A DNA stretch of 25,293 nucleotides. Source: Burkholderiales bacterium (lineage in GTDB: Bacteria > Pseudomonadota > Gammaproteobacteria > Burkholderiales > Burkholderiaceae_D). This document shows, one piece after another, positions 15,151-24,112 of the stretch (positions within the stretch are counted from its first letter, which is position 1; the number at the start of each line of letters is the position of its first letter). The stretch lies in contig SYFN01000234.1 of the NCBI GenBank assembly GCA_005800405.1, forward strand, positions 1-25,293, written 5' to 3'. Position numbers and translations under genes: made by a program. Under the pieces are notes generated by a model, which saw only the letters and a program-made list of their open reading frames with translations, was not told where the DNA came from and did not search any database.

Positions 15151-15855
15151 ATGGAACTCAAAGTATTCGTAGGATGGGACCCACGCGAAGATATCGCCTG
15201 GGAGGTCTGCCGTCACTCGATATTGACGCGTACCGACCCGAAACAGGTTTCGGTAACGCCGCTGATTCAATCAGAACTGCGCGAGCAAGGGATTTACACA
15301 CGCGCAGTTGATACCAAAGCAGCCACCGAATTCAGCCTCACTAGATTCCTGACACCGACATTGGCTGGTCATTCTGGCTTTGCTATTTTTGTGGACTGTG
15401 ATTTCCTTTTTTTGACAGACATACGCGGCGTGCTCGATCAGATCGACCCAACCAAGGCCGTCTCCGTCGTCAAACATGATTATCAGCCTACCGATACACA
15501 CAAAATGGATGGCTGTATTCAGTATGCGTACCCACGAAAAAACTGGTCGTCTTTCATTGTTTTCAATTGCGCTCACCCCGCTGTGCAAGCACTGACACCC
15601 GCAGTCGTGAATTCTGCCGAGCCGTCGTACTTACATCGCTTCAGCTGGTTAAATGACAACGAAATTGGAGAGCTGGACAGGGGCTGGAATTATCTGGAGG
15701 GTTGGTATCCCGCGCAGTATGACAAGCTGAATGCGGTGCATTACACCTTAGGAGGTCCTTGGTTCGAGGACAAGATGGAATGTGACTTCGCAGATTTATG
15801 GTCAAGAGAGCTTACAACATATCAACGCAGCGAAAAACAAAAAGCTGCAGCATGA
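15151..15855 (+). CDS. Glycosyltransferase with DCD motif (GT-A-like, GT8-type likeness)
   Basis: A 234-residue cytoplasmic protein, first in the sigma-54 operon. It opens with KVFVGWDPREDIAWEVCRHSI, has a central FAIFVDCDFLFLTDI segment (Asp82-Cys83-Asp84, a DXD-type metal and nucleotide-sugar site), then YPRKNWSSFIVFNCAHPAV and a C-terminal VHYTLGGPWFEDK block. This is the layout of GT-A-like enzymes related to GT8 that occur widely in bacterial glycan clusters. The ATG at 15151 is chosen because of AGGAG six bases upstream and because an earlier in-frame ATG at 15100 lies within the promoter itself. Donor and acceptor are unknown; by context it would transfer a sugar made by the downstream enzymes. 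Confidence 0.85.
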   Translation: MELKVFVGWDPREDIAWEVCRHSILTRTDPKQVSVTPLIQSELREQGIYTRAVDTKAATEFSLTRFLTPTLAGHSGFAIFVDCDFLFLTDIRGVLDQIDPTKAVSVVKHDYQPTDTHKMDGCIQYAYPRKNWSSFIVFNCAHPAVQALTPAVVNSAEPSYLHRFSWLNDNEIGELDRGWNYLEGWYPAQYDKLNAVHYTLGGPWFEDKMECDFADLWSRELTTYQRSEKQKAAA

Positions 15856-15877
15856 CCTACGACCCGAAAGATTCATA

Positions 15878-17248
15878 ATGCAATCGTCATCGGCGAATCA
15901 AGTTCTGAAACAGGAAATCCAGTTGTTTAACAAGCAGCTTGATATGGGCGCATCTGCATTTGCCTCTGGCGACCAGAAGACCTACCACGATGCCATTGAA
16001 TCAACGGGACGTGCGCTTGGAAACATGTGCAAATCCGGGAGCGTCGAACTTGCACTAGCTCTAGAGGCCTTGTGGTACCAAAAACTCGTCAAAAAGACAG
16101 AGTCCGATGAGCACTATTCGGCATGCTTTAGCCACCATACTTCTTCGATGTGGTCGGCAGGCCGCCGCATGTCGCCAGGACCGATAATGACCGGCGATCC
16201 GGACTGTATAGCTTTCGTTGCGCATAACTCAGTGCTCCTCGGGCACACCGAAGTCATGCTTCTGGTGATGGAGGACTGGAGGCGTCGCTACGCTCATCTA
16301 CGGCTGATATTTGTGGGTTTGACACCCTGCCAACCCGACCTCTTACGCCGCCTCTCTGATATTGGTATCGAGGCTATTACACCCGCAGATAAATCACAGC
16401 CTCTGTCACTTACATCATGGTTGCGAAAAACATTAATTTCAGAAAATACTGGTACGGCTATATGGCTATCGTCGCCGATATGGGCTCACTTTATCTTTGG
16501 TTATCGCATCGCAATTCGACAGGTATTCTGGTCGGTGAAATTCCATGCAGTACATCTGGGTAAAGAAGTTACCCATATTGGTATGACGAAACAGTGCGAT
16601 GGAATCGTAAAAATTCATGGCAAGCCTTGGCTAGCTTTCCAACCACCACTGGCAGTTCAGATCAAGGAGCGTGATTCAAATACTCGCGCAAACCTTCGGG
16701 GAATATACGATGATAAATTCCTATTTGCTTCAATTGCACGAGACGAAAAATTCAATTCACCTAAATTTGTAACTGCGGTAGCCCAGATACTCAAAAGATG
16801 TCCAGATAGTATATTCATGTTCACAGGTAGGGAGATATCCCCCGTCATCGAAAAAATATTTACCGATTACGGCGTGACTGACCAAGCAATGTTCATAGGC
16901 TGGGTGGACACAGAACTCTACACGAACTTGATTGACTGTTTTCTTGAAACCTTTCCCTTTGGCTGCGGGATTACAGGCATGCAAGCCCTCTCGCATGGCA
17001 CACCCGTCATATCTCTTTGGGATAAAAATACCTTACCAACGTTTTATTTTCAGGACTCAGAACAAGCGAATCGCTTCGACAAGAATTGGCTCATATCTAA
17101 CACAGAGACGGACTATGTTGATGCGGCAACTGATTGCTTTAGGCGTTGGACAAGAGGTGAGAAGCGAACGCCAACATCACGAGAAAAAATCATATTTCTT
17201 GACAGTCCAAAATATGAGCAATTTTTCAAGCTAGTGACTGGATCGTAA
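15878..17248 (+). CDS. GT-B glycosyltransferase, OGT-like C-terminal domain (456 aa)
   Basis: A two-domain GT-B protein. The N-terminal part is mostly helical up to about residue 105, then has a Rossmann-like segment ([31 protein letters not shown]). The C-terminal part shows the donor-binding pattern of GT41/GT4-like enzymes: [16 protein letters not shown], a hydrophobic [10 protein letters not shown] strand, [12 protein letters not shown], and [20 protein letters not shown] from about residue 356, which closely parallels the LDTFPYNGGTT...DALWMGVPV block of O-GlcNAc transferases. The ATG at 15878 is chosen because an earlier in-frame ATG at 15782 would lie inside the preceding gene; its ribosome binding site is weak. 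It is the second gene of the operon, 22 bp after the first. It could glycosylate a sugar or a protein; the acceptor is not known. Confidence 0.83.
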   Translation: MQSSSANQVLKQEIQLFNKQLDMGASAFASGDQKTYHDAIESTGRALGNMCKSGSVELALALEALWYQKLVKKTESDEHYSACFSHHTSSMWSAGRRMSPGPIMTGDPDCIAFVAHNSVLLGHTEVMLLVMEDWRRRYAHLRLIFVGLTPCQPDLLRRLSDIGIEAITPADKSQPLSLTSWLRKTLISENTGTAIWLSSPIWAHFIFGYRIAIRQVFWSVKFHAVHLGKEVTHIGMTKQCDGIVKIHGKPWLAFQPPLAVQIKERDSNTRANLRGIYDDKFLFASIARDEKFNSPKFVTAVAQILKRCPDSIFMFTGREISPVIEKIFTDYGVTDQAMFIGWVDTELYTNLIDCFLETFPFGCGITGMQALSHGTPVISLWDKNTLPTFYFQDSEQANRFDKNWLISNTETDYVDAATDCFRRWTRGEKRTPTSREKIIFLDSPKYEQFFKLVTGS

Positions 17249-17250
17249 AA

Positions 17251-18189
17251 ATGAAAATTCACCCACAATCTGACGTACAGAGCAGGAAAATAGGCTCGAA
17301 CACGCGTATCTGGCAATATTGTGTTGTACTCCCTGGTGCCGTCATCGGTAGAAACTGCAACCTGTGCGCTCATGTCCTTATCGAGAACGACGTAACTATT
17401 GGCGATGGCGTTACAATCAAATCTGGCGTTCAGCTTTGGGATGGCTTAGAAGTTGAAGACGATGTCTTCATCGGCCCCAACGTCACCTTCTCCAACGATC
17501 CATTTCCACGAAGCCTACAGAGGCCACGCGAATACTCAAGAACTGTGGTGCGTAAAGGCGCAAGCATCGGCGCCAATGCAACCATCTTACCAGGCGTCAC
17601 TATAGGCGAGCATGCGATGGTCGCCGCCGGTGCCGTGGTGACTCGAAATGTTCCAGCATACGGAATCGTGATTGGCAATCCTGCAGTCATTACTGGCTAC
17701 GTCGACACCGATAACACTCATCGATTGAAAGCCAATCCTCACTCACTTTCAACTGCAGGGAACAAAATAACCGAGCTAGCCGGGTGCTTCATACACGAAC
17801 TTCCACGGATCGAGGACCTCCGGGGCAACCTCTCGGTAGTCGAGTTTCAAAAAGACGTACCTTTTGAAGTCAAGCGATGTTTTTGGGTCTATGGCGTGCC
17901 AGGTCGTGAGGTCCGAGGGGAGCACGCTCACTTCAAGTGCCATCAATTCGTAATGTGTGTCGCTGGCTCTGTACAACTCGTACTCGACAATGGCTACGAG
18001 AGGGCCCAAATCAGCTTGGACCGCCCCTCACTTGGCGTCCATCTCCCCCCGATGAAATGGGGCGTACAGTACAAATATTCAGCTGATGCTGTTTTGATTG
18101 TATTCTCATCACACTTATATGACGCTAACGACTATATCCGCGACTACGACATTTTCCTTCAACATGTCCAAGATTTGAGGGTAGCATGA
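17251..18189 (+). CDS. Bifunctional sugar N-acetyltransferase / 3,4-ketoisomerase (WxcM/FdtD-like)
   Basis: Residues 1 to about 155 are a left-handed beta-helix acetyltransferase built from hexapeptide repeats ([48 protein letters not shown]). About 170-312 are a WxcM/FdtA-type cupin: [20 protein letters not shown] with its His pair, [19 protein letters not shown] and YDIFLQHV. The cupin half would convert dTDP-4-keto-6-deoxyglucose to the 3-keto isomer, and the N-terminal half would N-acetylate the 3-amino sugar made by the next gene product. The same fusion is known in Xanthomonas WxcM and Shewanella FdtD. Which epimer is made (Fuc3NAc or Qui3NAc) depends on active-site details I cannot judge by eye. 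The ATG follows the previous stop by two bases; the stop overlaps the aminotransferase start (ATGA). RmlA and RmlB are not in this window. Confidence 0.9.
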   Translation: MKIHPQSDVQSRKIGSNTRIWQYCVVLPGAVIGRNCNLCAHVLIENDVTIGDGVTIKSGVQLWDGLEVEDDVFIGPNVTFSNDPFPRSLQRPREYSRTVVRKGASIGANATILPGVTIGEHAMVAAGAVVTRNVPAYGIVIGNPAVITGYVDTDNTHRLKANPHSLSTAGNKITELAGCFIHELPRIEDLRGNLSVVEFQKDVPFEVKRCFWVYGVPGREVRGEHAHFKCHQFVMCVAGSVQLVLDNGYERAQISLDRPSLGVHLPPMKWGVQYKYSADAVLIVFSSHLYDANDYIRDYDIFLQHVQDLRVA

Positions 18190-19307
18190 CATCGTGCATA
18201 CCATTTCTTGACCTGAAGGCAATTAATCTCCGGCATCGGGATCAAATGCATGCGGCATTGGACCGTGTGCTTGACAGCGGGTGGGCAATACTTGGACAGG
18301 AAGTCTCGTTTTTCGAGGAGGCCTTCGCCTCTTATTGTGGCGTTCGTCACTGCATTGGTGTTGGCAATGGGCTCGATGCGCTCCATCTCGTTTTGCGTGC
18401 ATGGAATATTGGACCTGGTGATGAAGTAATTGTACCTAGCAATACTTATATCGCTACTTGGCTGGCTGTTAGCCACGCCGGTGCCCTACCAGTTCCGGTG
18501 GAGCCAGACCCAGAGACCTACAATCTCGATCCAAACCGAATTGAGCGAGCGATTACACCACGTACGCGGGCAATTATAGCGGTGCACCTGTACGGTCAAC
18601 CATGTGACATGGCACCAATCATGGCGATTGCCGATAAACACGGCCTAAAAGTGCTTGAGGATGCAGCGCAGGCGCATGGAGCGACCTACGAAGGCCATCG
18701 TACCGGCTCCCTTGGCCATGCAGCTGGGTTTAGTTTCTACCCCGGGAAGAACTTGGGCGCACTTGGCGATGCTGGTGGCGTCACGACAAATGACGACATG
18801 CTTGCAGATAAGATTAGGACACTGCGCAACTACGGATCGCGAAAAAAATATGTTAATGACGTTTTAGGATTCAATTCGCGCCTTGACGAATTTCAAGCCG
18901 CCCTGTTAACCGAAAAGTTGAAAATGCTTGATAACGACAACGCGCATCGCAATGAAATAGCTAAGCATTACCTTTCAGCTTTAAGCAAGGTTTTTGGAAT
19001 CAGCCTGCCGAAGGTTCTACCAAGCTGTAATAGTTCCTGGCACCTTTTCGTGGTACGTCACCCAGAACGTAATCAAATTGCCGCTTCACTTTCGGATGCA
19101 GGTATTGGCTCATTGATCCACTATCCGATCGCTCCCCACCAACAAAAAGCGTATGCCGGACACATGGCAACTATGAGCTCACTATCAATAGCAGAGCGAA
19201 TGCAAACCGAAGTTCTTAGCCTGCCGATTGGACCTACCATGACCCTAAAGGAAGCGGAACGGGTATCAGAATGTTTGATACAACAACTTAGTAAAAGGAC
19301 CGCTTGA
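18186..19307 (+). CDS. DegT/DnrJ/EryC1 PLP-dependent sugar aminotransferase (FdtB/QdtB-like)
   Basis: A 373-residue enzyme that should place an amino group at C3 of the dTDP-3-keto-6-deoxyhexose made by the upstream ketoisomerase. It opens with [10 protein letters not shown], as in this family, and shows [14 protein letters not shown] (cofactor phosphate region), [40 protein letters not shown] and the PLP lysine Lys188 in [15 protein letters not shown]. The later [22 protein letters not shown] segment is the substrate-loop region that closely resembles FdtB/QdtB-type C3 aminotransferases. Length and all key residues are normal. It starts within the preceding stop (ATGA), so synthesis of the two partner enzymes is coupled. 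The C3 specificity is inferred from its partner, as C4 aminotransferases look similar. Confidence 0.92.
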   Translation: MTSCIPFLDLKAINLRHRDQMHAALDRVLDSGWAILGQEVSFFEEAFASYCGVRHCIGVGNGLDALHLVLRAWNIGPGDEVIVPSNTYIATWLAVSHAGALPVPVEPDPETYNLDPNRIERAITPRTRAIIAVHLYGQPCDMAPIMAIADKHGLKVLEDAAQAHGATYEGHRTGSLGHAAGFSFYPGKNLGALGDAGGVTTNDDMLADKIRTLRNYGSRKKYVNDVLGFNSRLDEFQAALLTEKLKMLDNDNAHRNEIAKHYLSALSKVFGISLPKVLPSCNSSWHLFVVRHPERNQIAASLSDAGIGSLIHYPIAPHQQKAYAGHMATMSSLSIAERMQTEVLSLPIGPTMTLKEAERVSECLIQQLSKRTA

Positions 19308-19308
19308 A

Positions 19309-20028
19309 ATGGCCATAGACGATCTTTATTTTGGTGTTATGTGTTCGGCCATGGATACGGCGCGCCGCACGCTACCAGATCCAACAGCTGTTATGCGCGT
19401 CGGATGTCTTTCATATCCAGATGTTCTAGTAACTCGGGGGCAGATATCAAAGCACTACCCACACTTAGCAACCGCTAGCTATCGCCTTCGCGATGACGCA
19501 GAAAAAATATGTAAATGGCACTCAATGCCTCATCTAACCGAGATCATCGAGACATCCGATCTTTTCGACAAGCTCGGATGTGAGACCGATTTCTTTGATT
19601 TTGCCGAGGTACGTGGGGGAGAAATAATTGCTGATCTGAACATGCCTCTTTGCGTGAACCATCATGGAAAATATGACGTCGTGATAGATACCGGAACTTT
19701 GGAGCATTGCTTCAACGTAGGTACTGCGTTCGAGAATATGTGTCGAATGGCGCGCATTGGAGGATACATCGTCTCGGCAGCCCCGATGTCTAAAGTAAAT
19801 CATGGATTCTGGAATTTCTCGCCTTGCGCCTACGATAATTACTTTCGGCAAAATAGATTTGATTCGATTTTCCTAGGTGCCTTCTACAAAGATAAGGTTG
19901 GGTTGAAGCAAATAGAAATCTCACCAAACAAGCGACAGCTGGCTCCATCGGAAGCTGTGCTAATGGCGATCGCCCGACGTACAGAGCACTCAACATTCAA
20001 TCTGCCAATTCAGCAGAAATATCTCTAA
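19309..20028 (+). CDS. Divergent methyltransferase-like protein (239 aa)
   Basis: No firm family is recognised. The second half resembles a class I SAM-dependent methyltransferase: YDVVIDTGTLEHCFNVGTAF fits the post-motif strand and helix, and MARIGGYIVSAAPMSKVNHG fits the following strand, then a Tyr/Phe-rich FSPCAYDNYF segment. The first half has MRVGCLSYPDVLVT where a GxGxG loop would be expected, so the SAM-binding motif is atypical and the protein may have lost or changed catalysis. It begins one base after the aminotransferase stop. The location in the operon suggests sugar tailoring or a partner to the radical SAM enzyme that follows; that is inference. Confidence 0.7.
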   Translation: MAIDDLYFGVMCSAMDTARRTLPDPTAVMRVGCLSYPDVLVTRGQISKHYPHLATASYRLRDDAEKICKWHSMPHLTEIIETSDLFDKLGCETDFFDFAEVRGGEIIADLNMPLCVNHHGKYDVVIDTGTLEHCFNVGTAFENMCRMARIGGYIVSAAPMSKVNHGFWNFSPCAYDNYFRQNRFDSIFLGAFYKDKVGLKQIEISPNKRQLAPSEAVLMAIARRTEHSTFNLPIQQKYL

Positions 20029-20046
20029 CTCAACTGCCCAAATACC

Positions 20047-21582
20047 ATGATCGCGCAAAGAGAAATCGAAATAATTCGGCAGATGGACACGCCGCGTTTC
20101 GTTGTTACCTTTATGAGAAGCCAAACTACAGGAGAAACTGAGATTAGCCTTGAAGGAAAAACAGCCGGCAGACACTTAGCTCGTCACCAACAAGTGAATA
20201 TACTGGACGAGGATGGGCGGTTACTTGAGTCACGCAAAATAGATGATCGCATCGCAAATTTTGTTTTCGATAATTTCCTTCAGCGTGGCGATACGGAATC
20301 CTTCCAAATCTTCCAAAGCGACCTAGAGTCGGGAAAATTACTTCCCCGAAAAGCCTTGGCGACCACGGCAAAACAAGTCCGCCATCAACTGACAGATGCC
20401 GAGCGTAGCTTCACTGCAAATGGCGAGAAACTATGGCTTCACCAGCCAATCTTCGAGAAATATGCAGCTACCGGATTCGGTAGCATCATTCGCGCGACGC
20501 TTACTAATCATCAGGTGTGCTCATCCAATTGCCAGTTTTGCTCGACAATCTCGCGCAACCGCAAGGACAGCGTCAGCCTTCAGGAAGCCAAAGATTTCGT
20601 GGACCAGCTCTATTTCGGTCAGGCCGAATACAATCGGACGCACTTCCCCGAATACAATGAGGCCTACAAGAAAGCGACCGGTAGCGACATACGACTGCGT
20701 GGCCTGATACTTTCTGGTGGAGGGCAACCAAATCTCTGGCCTCACTTTACCGAGTTCGTCGATTACCTCTCAGGCCTCGACATAAGCCTTGGCCTTATTA
20801 CCAACGGCTTCCCGAAAAAAGTACCAGACGAAATATATCGACATTTCGACTGGATTCGCATTTCGATTACACCTGAGAGCGCATCGCCTTTTTACCCAGG
20901 CGGCCGCTTTGACCGGCAGTATATTCCTCCAACCATCATACGCAATCCAGATCTTACGGTCGGATATTCGTACGTTTTTGGCCCTTGGACAAATGACGAT
21001 ATTCTAAGGCGTATTGCTGAATCGATAGATCAGTACGGATTTGAATACTGTCGCACTTTGGCTGATTGCAATTTGACTCGCGATGCACAACTTACTGCAC
21101 ACCGAGAGCTGGCCGAACGTCTTTTTCGACTTGGATTAATCGATGAAGATGGAAATCCAACTGGAAAAATTTTTCACCAACTTAAATACCATGGCACCAA
21201 GGCTGAGGCAGATATTATTTGGGAAAATGGTCAATGCTATCTGCAAACCTACAGTGTATTCTGGGATACAACAGGACATGAAGAAAACGGACATTCATTT
21301 TGTTATCCGTGTGACTCGGTAACAGTGCTTACCGATAATTCAGAAGATGGATCAATCACCACCGCTGAAAGAAAATTTAATCATCAAAAATGGGGAACAG
21401 TAAAAAACACTGAGGTCAACTGCCTATTCTCGGAACCTGTACACCCATTTTTCGATCCTCGCAAAGTTTGTACCTCCTGCTTGTTCATGAAAAACAACCA
21501 GGTTGTAAAAGATATCATTTCGTCGCCTCCGTCAAAGGTGTCACGGATACCCTCACGTATCAAGCATATAAACTTTCCCTGA
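20047..21582 (+). CDS. Radical SAM enzyme with C-terminal cysteine-rich region
   Basis: A 511-residue protein. Residues 1 to about 140 are an N-terminal extension without a recognised domain. The radical SAM core begins near 145 with VCSSNCQFCS (Cys158, Cys162, Cys165, the exact CxxxCxxC that holds the [4Fe-4S] cluster), followed by LILSGGGQPNLWPHFTEF (the GGE-like SAM-amino-group motif, here GGG), LGLITNGFPKKV and DWIRISITPESA, the normal beta-strand order. The C-terminal part has further cysteines (419, 422, 459, 475, 478) in the pattern of SPASM/Twitch-type auxiliary cluster domains, though the spacing is not standard. Substrate is unknown; a radical step on a nucleotide sugar (epimerisation, deoxygenation or C-methylation) fits its neighbours. 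The ATG at 20047 has no clear ribosome binding site. Confidence 0.87.
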   Translation: MIAQREIEIIRQMDTPRFVVTFMRSQTTGETEISLEGKTAGRHLARHQQVNILDEDGRLLESRKIDDRIANFVFDNFLQRGDTESFQIFQSDLESGKLLPRKALATTAKQVRHQLTDAERSFTANGEKLWLHQPIFEKYAATGFGSIIRATLTNHQVCSSNCQFCSTISRNRKDSVSLQEAKDFVDQLYFGQAEYNRTHFPEYNEAYKKATGSDIRLRGLILSGGGQPNLWPHFTEFVDYLSGLDISLGLITNGFPKKVPDEIYRHFDWIRISITPESASPFYPGGRFDRQYIPPTIIRNPDLTVGYSYVFGPWTNDDILRRIAESIDQYGFEYCRTLADCNLTRDAQLTAHRELAERLFRLGLIDEDGNPTGKIFHQLKYHGTKAEADIIWENGQCYLQTYSVFWDTTGHEENGHSFCYPCDSVTVLTDNSEDGSITTAERKFNHQKWGTVKNTEVNCLFSEPVHPFFDPRKVCTSCLFMKNNQVVKDIISSPPSKVSRIPSRIKHINFP

Positions 21583-21600
21583 TTTTTACTTGGAGAACAC

Positions 21601-22275
21601 ATGAATCTAAATGACCCTACGCAATTCATCAATGCTGAAATCTACGATGAAGACTATTTTGAGCGTGGCGTTCAGACTGGAAAGTCGGGCTATCAGAACT
21701 ATACATGGCTTCCTGAGTTGACTATCAAAATGGCGCATCACCTAATTCAGAGCTTACCAATCCGGCATGGAGAGCGAGTCCTTGATTTCGGTTGTGCAAA
21801 AGGCTTTTTGGTCAAGGCGCTTCGTCTGTTGGATGTCGACGCTTATGGCGTCGATATATCAAGTTATGCAATCGACCGGGTTGATCCCGCTGTCCGCGGA
21901 TTATGTACCCTGGTAACTGGCCCAAGTGATCCGCTTTGTATTAGCCGAGATTATGATTGGATGGTATCGAAAGACGTCTTCGAACACATGAGCGAATTTC
22001 AATTGCGCGAACTTCTTCAGCGGAGCCGTGAACGTATAAAGCATATCTTTGCTGCGATTCCTCTTGGTCTAGATGATGGTTCCGGTTACATCGTTCCCGA
22101 GTATGACAGAGATGTAACCCACGTCACCAAACGTCCGTTAGTGTGGTGGATGGATCTTTTTCAGTCCACTGGGTGGAACGTTGACTCGGCAAACCACAGC
22201 TTTCGCGGAGTCAAAGACGCATGGACTGCGGCCTGGCCACATGGCAATGGCTTTTTTGTACTCACACGTCGCTGA
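21601..22275 (+). CDS. Class I SAM-dependent methyltransferase (224 aa)
   Basis: A typical Rossmann methyltransferase. Motif I is RVLDFGCAKGFLVKAL (about residues 59-74), followed by VDAYGVDISSYAI with an acidic residue at the end of strand two, and DWMVSKDVFEHMSEFQ and KHIFAAIPLG for the later motifs. An N-terminal stretch with YDEDYFERGVQTGKSGYQNY is common in methyltransferases of sugar and glycan clusters. GGAGA lies a few bases upstream of the ATG, the clearest internal ribosome binding site of the operon. It probably O-, N- or C-methylates the operon sugar, but the position cannot be told from sequence. It is separated by 18 bp from the radical SAM gene and by 3 bp from the next gene. 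Confidence 0.9.
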   Translation: MNLNDPTQFINAEIYDEDYFERGVQTGKSGYQNYTWLPELTIKMAHHLIQSLPIRHGERVLDFGCAKGFLVKALRLLDVDAYGVDISSYAIDRVDPAVRGLCTLVTGPSDPLCISRDYDWMVSKDVFEHMSEFQLRELLQRSRERIKHIFAAIPLGLDDGSGYIVPEYDRDVTHVTKRPLVWWMDLFQSTGWNVDSANHSFRGVKDAWTAAWPHGNGFFVLTRR

Positions 22276-22278
22276 TTT

Positions 22279-23085
22279 ATGCTTACTGTCTCAAACATAG
22301 CATGGCACGACGGGGCCGATCCTGCTTTTTTTGACATGGTTGCTGCCGCGGGATTCGACGGTATCGATCTAGCGCCGACAAAAATATGGCCTGGATGGCA
22401 GCTACCTGAGGACAGTGGCGTAGACATCCGAAGACGTCTTGAAAACTATGGATTAACTGTGGTTGGCATGCAATCACTTTTCTTCGGCGCGGGGCCACTT
22501 AACTTGTTTTCGAGACACGCAAAAGGCTGGAATGCCTTTTTCTCGCATATGAACACATTAGCGGATATCGCAAAAGGAACCGGCGCAACACGAATTGTCT
22601 TTGGCGCGCCTGCCAATCGCGATCCGGGCGATATGAACGATAAGTCAGCATGGGAGCTGGCATTCAAGCGACTACAGGCCGTTGGAGACCTCTATAAAAT
22701 CAGAGGCATTCAGCTTTGCCTGGAGCCAGTTCCGGAAGCAATTGGAGGAAAGTTTTTGACTTCAACTTTAGAAACAGCGGACTTTATTAGGAAAATTGAT
22801 CACTCATCGATCAGACTCAATCTTGATACTGCAGTATTACTCTACGAAAAGGTAAACATTTCAAAAACGATCGAGCAATGTGCTGCTCTCATTGGCCATG
22901 TGCATGCGAGCGAACCCGCTCTTGGAAATTTCGATCAGCCAAAAGTGGATCATGGGGCTGTTAGGTCAGCGCTAAACTGTATTGGATATAAGGGTACCGT
23001 CGCCATAGAAATGACCGCAAAAGCAGGGTATGAAGCTTCGAATCTAACGCGTGCACTGGATTACATCAAAAAAATCTATGGCTGA
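22279..23085 (+). CDS. TIM-barrel sugar isomerase/epimerase (xylose isomerase-like)
   Basis: A 268-residue member of the AP-endonuclease-2/xylose isomerase-like TIM-barrel fold. The metal-binding residues expected of sugar isomerases/epimerases are visible: Glu149 in LCLEPVPE, Asp183 in LNLDTAVL, His209 in GHVHASEP and Glu244 in VAIEMTAK. The N-terminal segment FDMVAAAGFDGIDLAPT is typical of the first barrel strands. It would interconvert keto-sugar or epimeric forms using a bound divalent metal, in the cytoplasm. It starts 3 bp after the methyltransferase stop and its end overlaps the next start by eight bases. This fold pairing with a Gfo/Idh/MocA oxidoreductase is common in sugar-oxidation modules, suggesting oxidation then isomerisation of a sugar; whether that belongs to the glycan route is inference. 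Confidence 0.88.
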   Translation: MLTVSNIAWHDGADPAFFDMVAAAGFDGIDLAPTKIWPGWQLPEDSGVDIRRRLENYGLTVVGMQSLFFGAGPLNLFSRHAKGWNAFFSHMNTLADIAKGTGATRIVFGAPANRDPGDMNDKSAWELAFKRLQAVGDLYKIRGIQLCLEPVPEAIGGKFLTSTLETADFIRKIDHSSIRLNLDTAVLLYEKVNISKTIEQCAALIGHVHASEPALGNFDQPKVDHGAVRSALNCIGYKGTVAIEMTAKAGYEASNLTRALDYIKKIYG

Positions 23086-24106
23086 TTCTACGAAAATACG
23101 TGTCGGATTTATAGGTTTCGGATACTGGGGGCCAAATCTCGCAAGAAATATCGCCAGACATCCGGAAGCGCAGCTTGCTTTCATTTGCGATGTAGACGAA
23201 AGCAATCGCAAACGAGCTGCGATGCAGTACCCAGGTGTTCGAGTGACTGAAAACTCAAGTTCAATTCTGGCAGACGATGAAATTGACGCCGTAGTAATTG
23301 CTACATCGGCGGGCACCCACGATTTTTTGGTTAAAGCGGCGCTTATCGCTGGGAAGCACGTACTTGTTACCAAACCTGTTTCTACCACGTCGACATCGGC
23401 ACGCTCGATGACTGCTTTGGCTGCATGCAATAAAAGAACGCTGTTGGTTGATCATACCTTCCTATATTCCAATGCCGTTGAGTCCCTAAAAGAAATACTT
23501 GATAGCGGCGTTTTGGGAAAGCCACTTTATTACGATGCTACACGAACTGGTCTCGGAATAATTAAAAATGACGTAGATGTGATCGCAGATCTTGCAGTGC
23601 ACGACATGGCTATCGTTGATTTTCTGTTTGATGAAAGTCCTGCAACTGTATCAGCAGTCTCCGCAGCGAGTATACCCGGACAATTACCGAGTCTTGCATA
23701 TGTAAATTTTAACTACTCAAGCGGTTTTCACGTGCATATGGCAGCAAATTGGATTTCCCCCATCAAGCAGCGCAAAATTATCATCGCAGGGAGTGAGCAA
23801 ATGCTGTGCTGGGATGATGCACAGCTTAACAATACTTTATGTGTATATAACAGCGGCGTATTCGAGAGCCTGGAACCTGTGGTTGTTGGTCGTGCACCAC
23901 TCAACTACAGATCTGGTGAACCACGGCCAGTAGAACTCCTTACGAAAGAAGCGTTGGCAAGCGAGGTCGACGATTTCATAGCAAGTATCAGGGAAAACCG
24001 TCAACCGCGCTCTGACGGCAACTCGGCAACCCGCGTCATGCAGATGGCTGAAGCAGCAGATCTTTCAGCTCGCCAAGGCGGCAAACCTATCAACCTCAAC
24101 TGGTAA
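23078..24106 (+). CDS. Gfo/Idh/MocA-family NAD(P)-dependent oxidoreductase
   Basis: A 342-residue sugar dehydrogenase-like protein. Residues 1-120 are the Rossmann domain: VGFIGFGYWGPNLARN (GxGxxG), LAFICDVDESNRKRA, and GKHVLVTKPVSTTS. The last is the family's EKP position, where Glu is here replaced by Thr while the functional Lys is kept. The C-terminal domain includes DVIADLAVHDMAIVDFL with the conserved Asp/His catalytic segment. It should oxidise or reduce a sugar hydroxyl or keto group, possibly at C3. The ATG at 23078 is preferred because it gives the normal short N-terminus before the Rossmann strand; its first eight bases overlap the stop of the preceding gene, so the two are coupled and likely act in the same route. 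Confidence 0.9.
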   Translation: MADSTKIRVGFIGFGYWGPNLARNIARHPEAQLAFICDVDESNRKRAAMQYPGVRVTENSSSILADDEIDAVVIATSAGTHDFLVKAALIAGKHVLVTKPVSTTSTSARSMTALAACNKRTLLVDHTFLYSNAVESLKEILDSGVLGKPLYYDATRTGLGIIKNDVDVIADLAVHDMAIVDFLFDESPATVSAVSAASIPGQLPSLAYVNFNYSSGFHVHMAANWISPIKQRKIIIAGSEQMLCWDDAQLNNTLCVYNSGVFESLEPVVVGRAPLNYRSGEPRPVELLTKEALASEVDDFIASIRENRQPRSDGNSATRVMQMAEAADLSARQGGKPINLNW

Positions 24107-24112
24107 CTCATC

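Noticed and set aside
15782..15877. Earlier start for the OGT-like glycosyltransferase
   Set aside because: It would lie inside the previous gene with no ribosome binding site; the ATG at 15878 just after that gene's stop is more natural.
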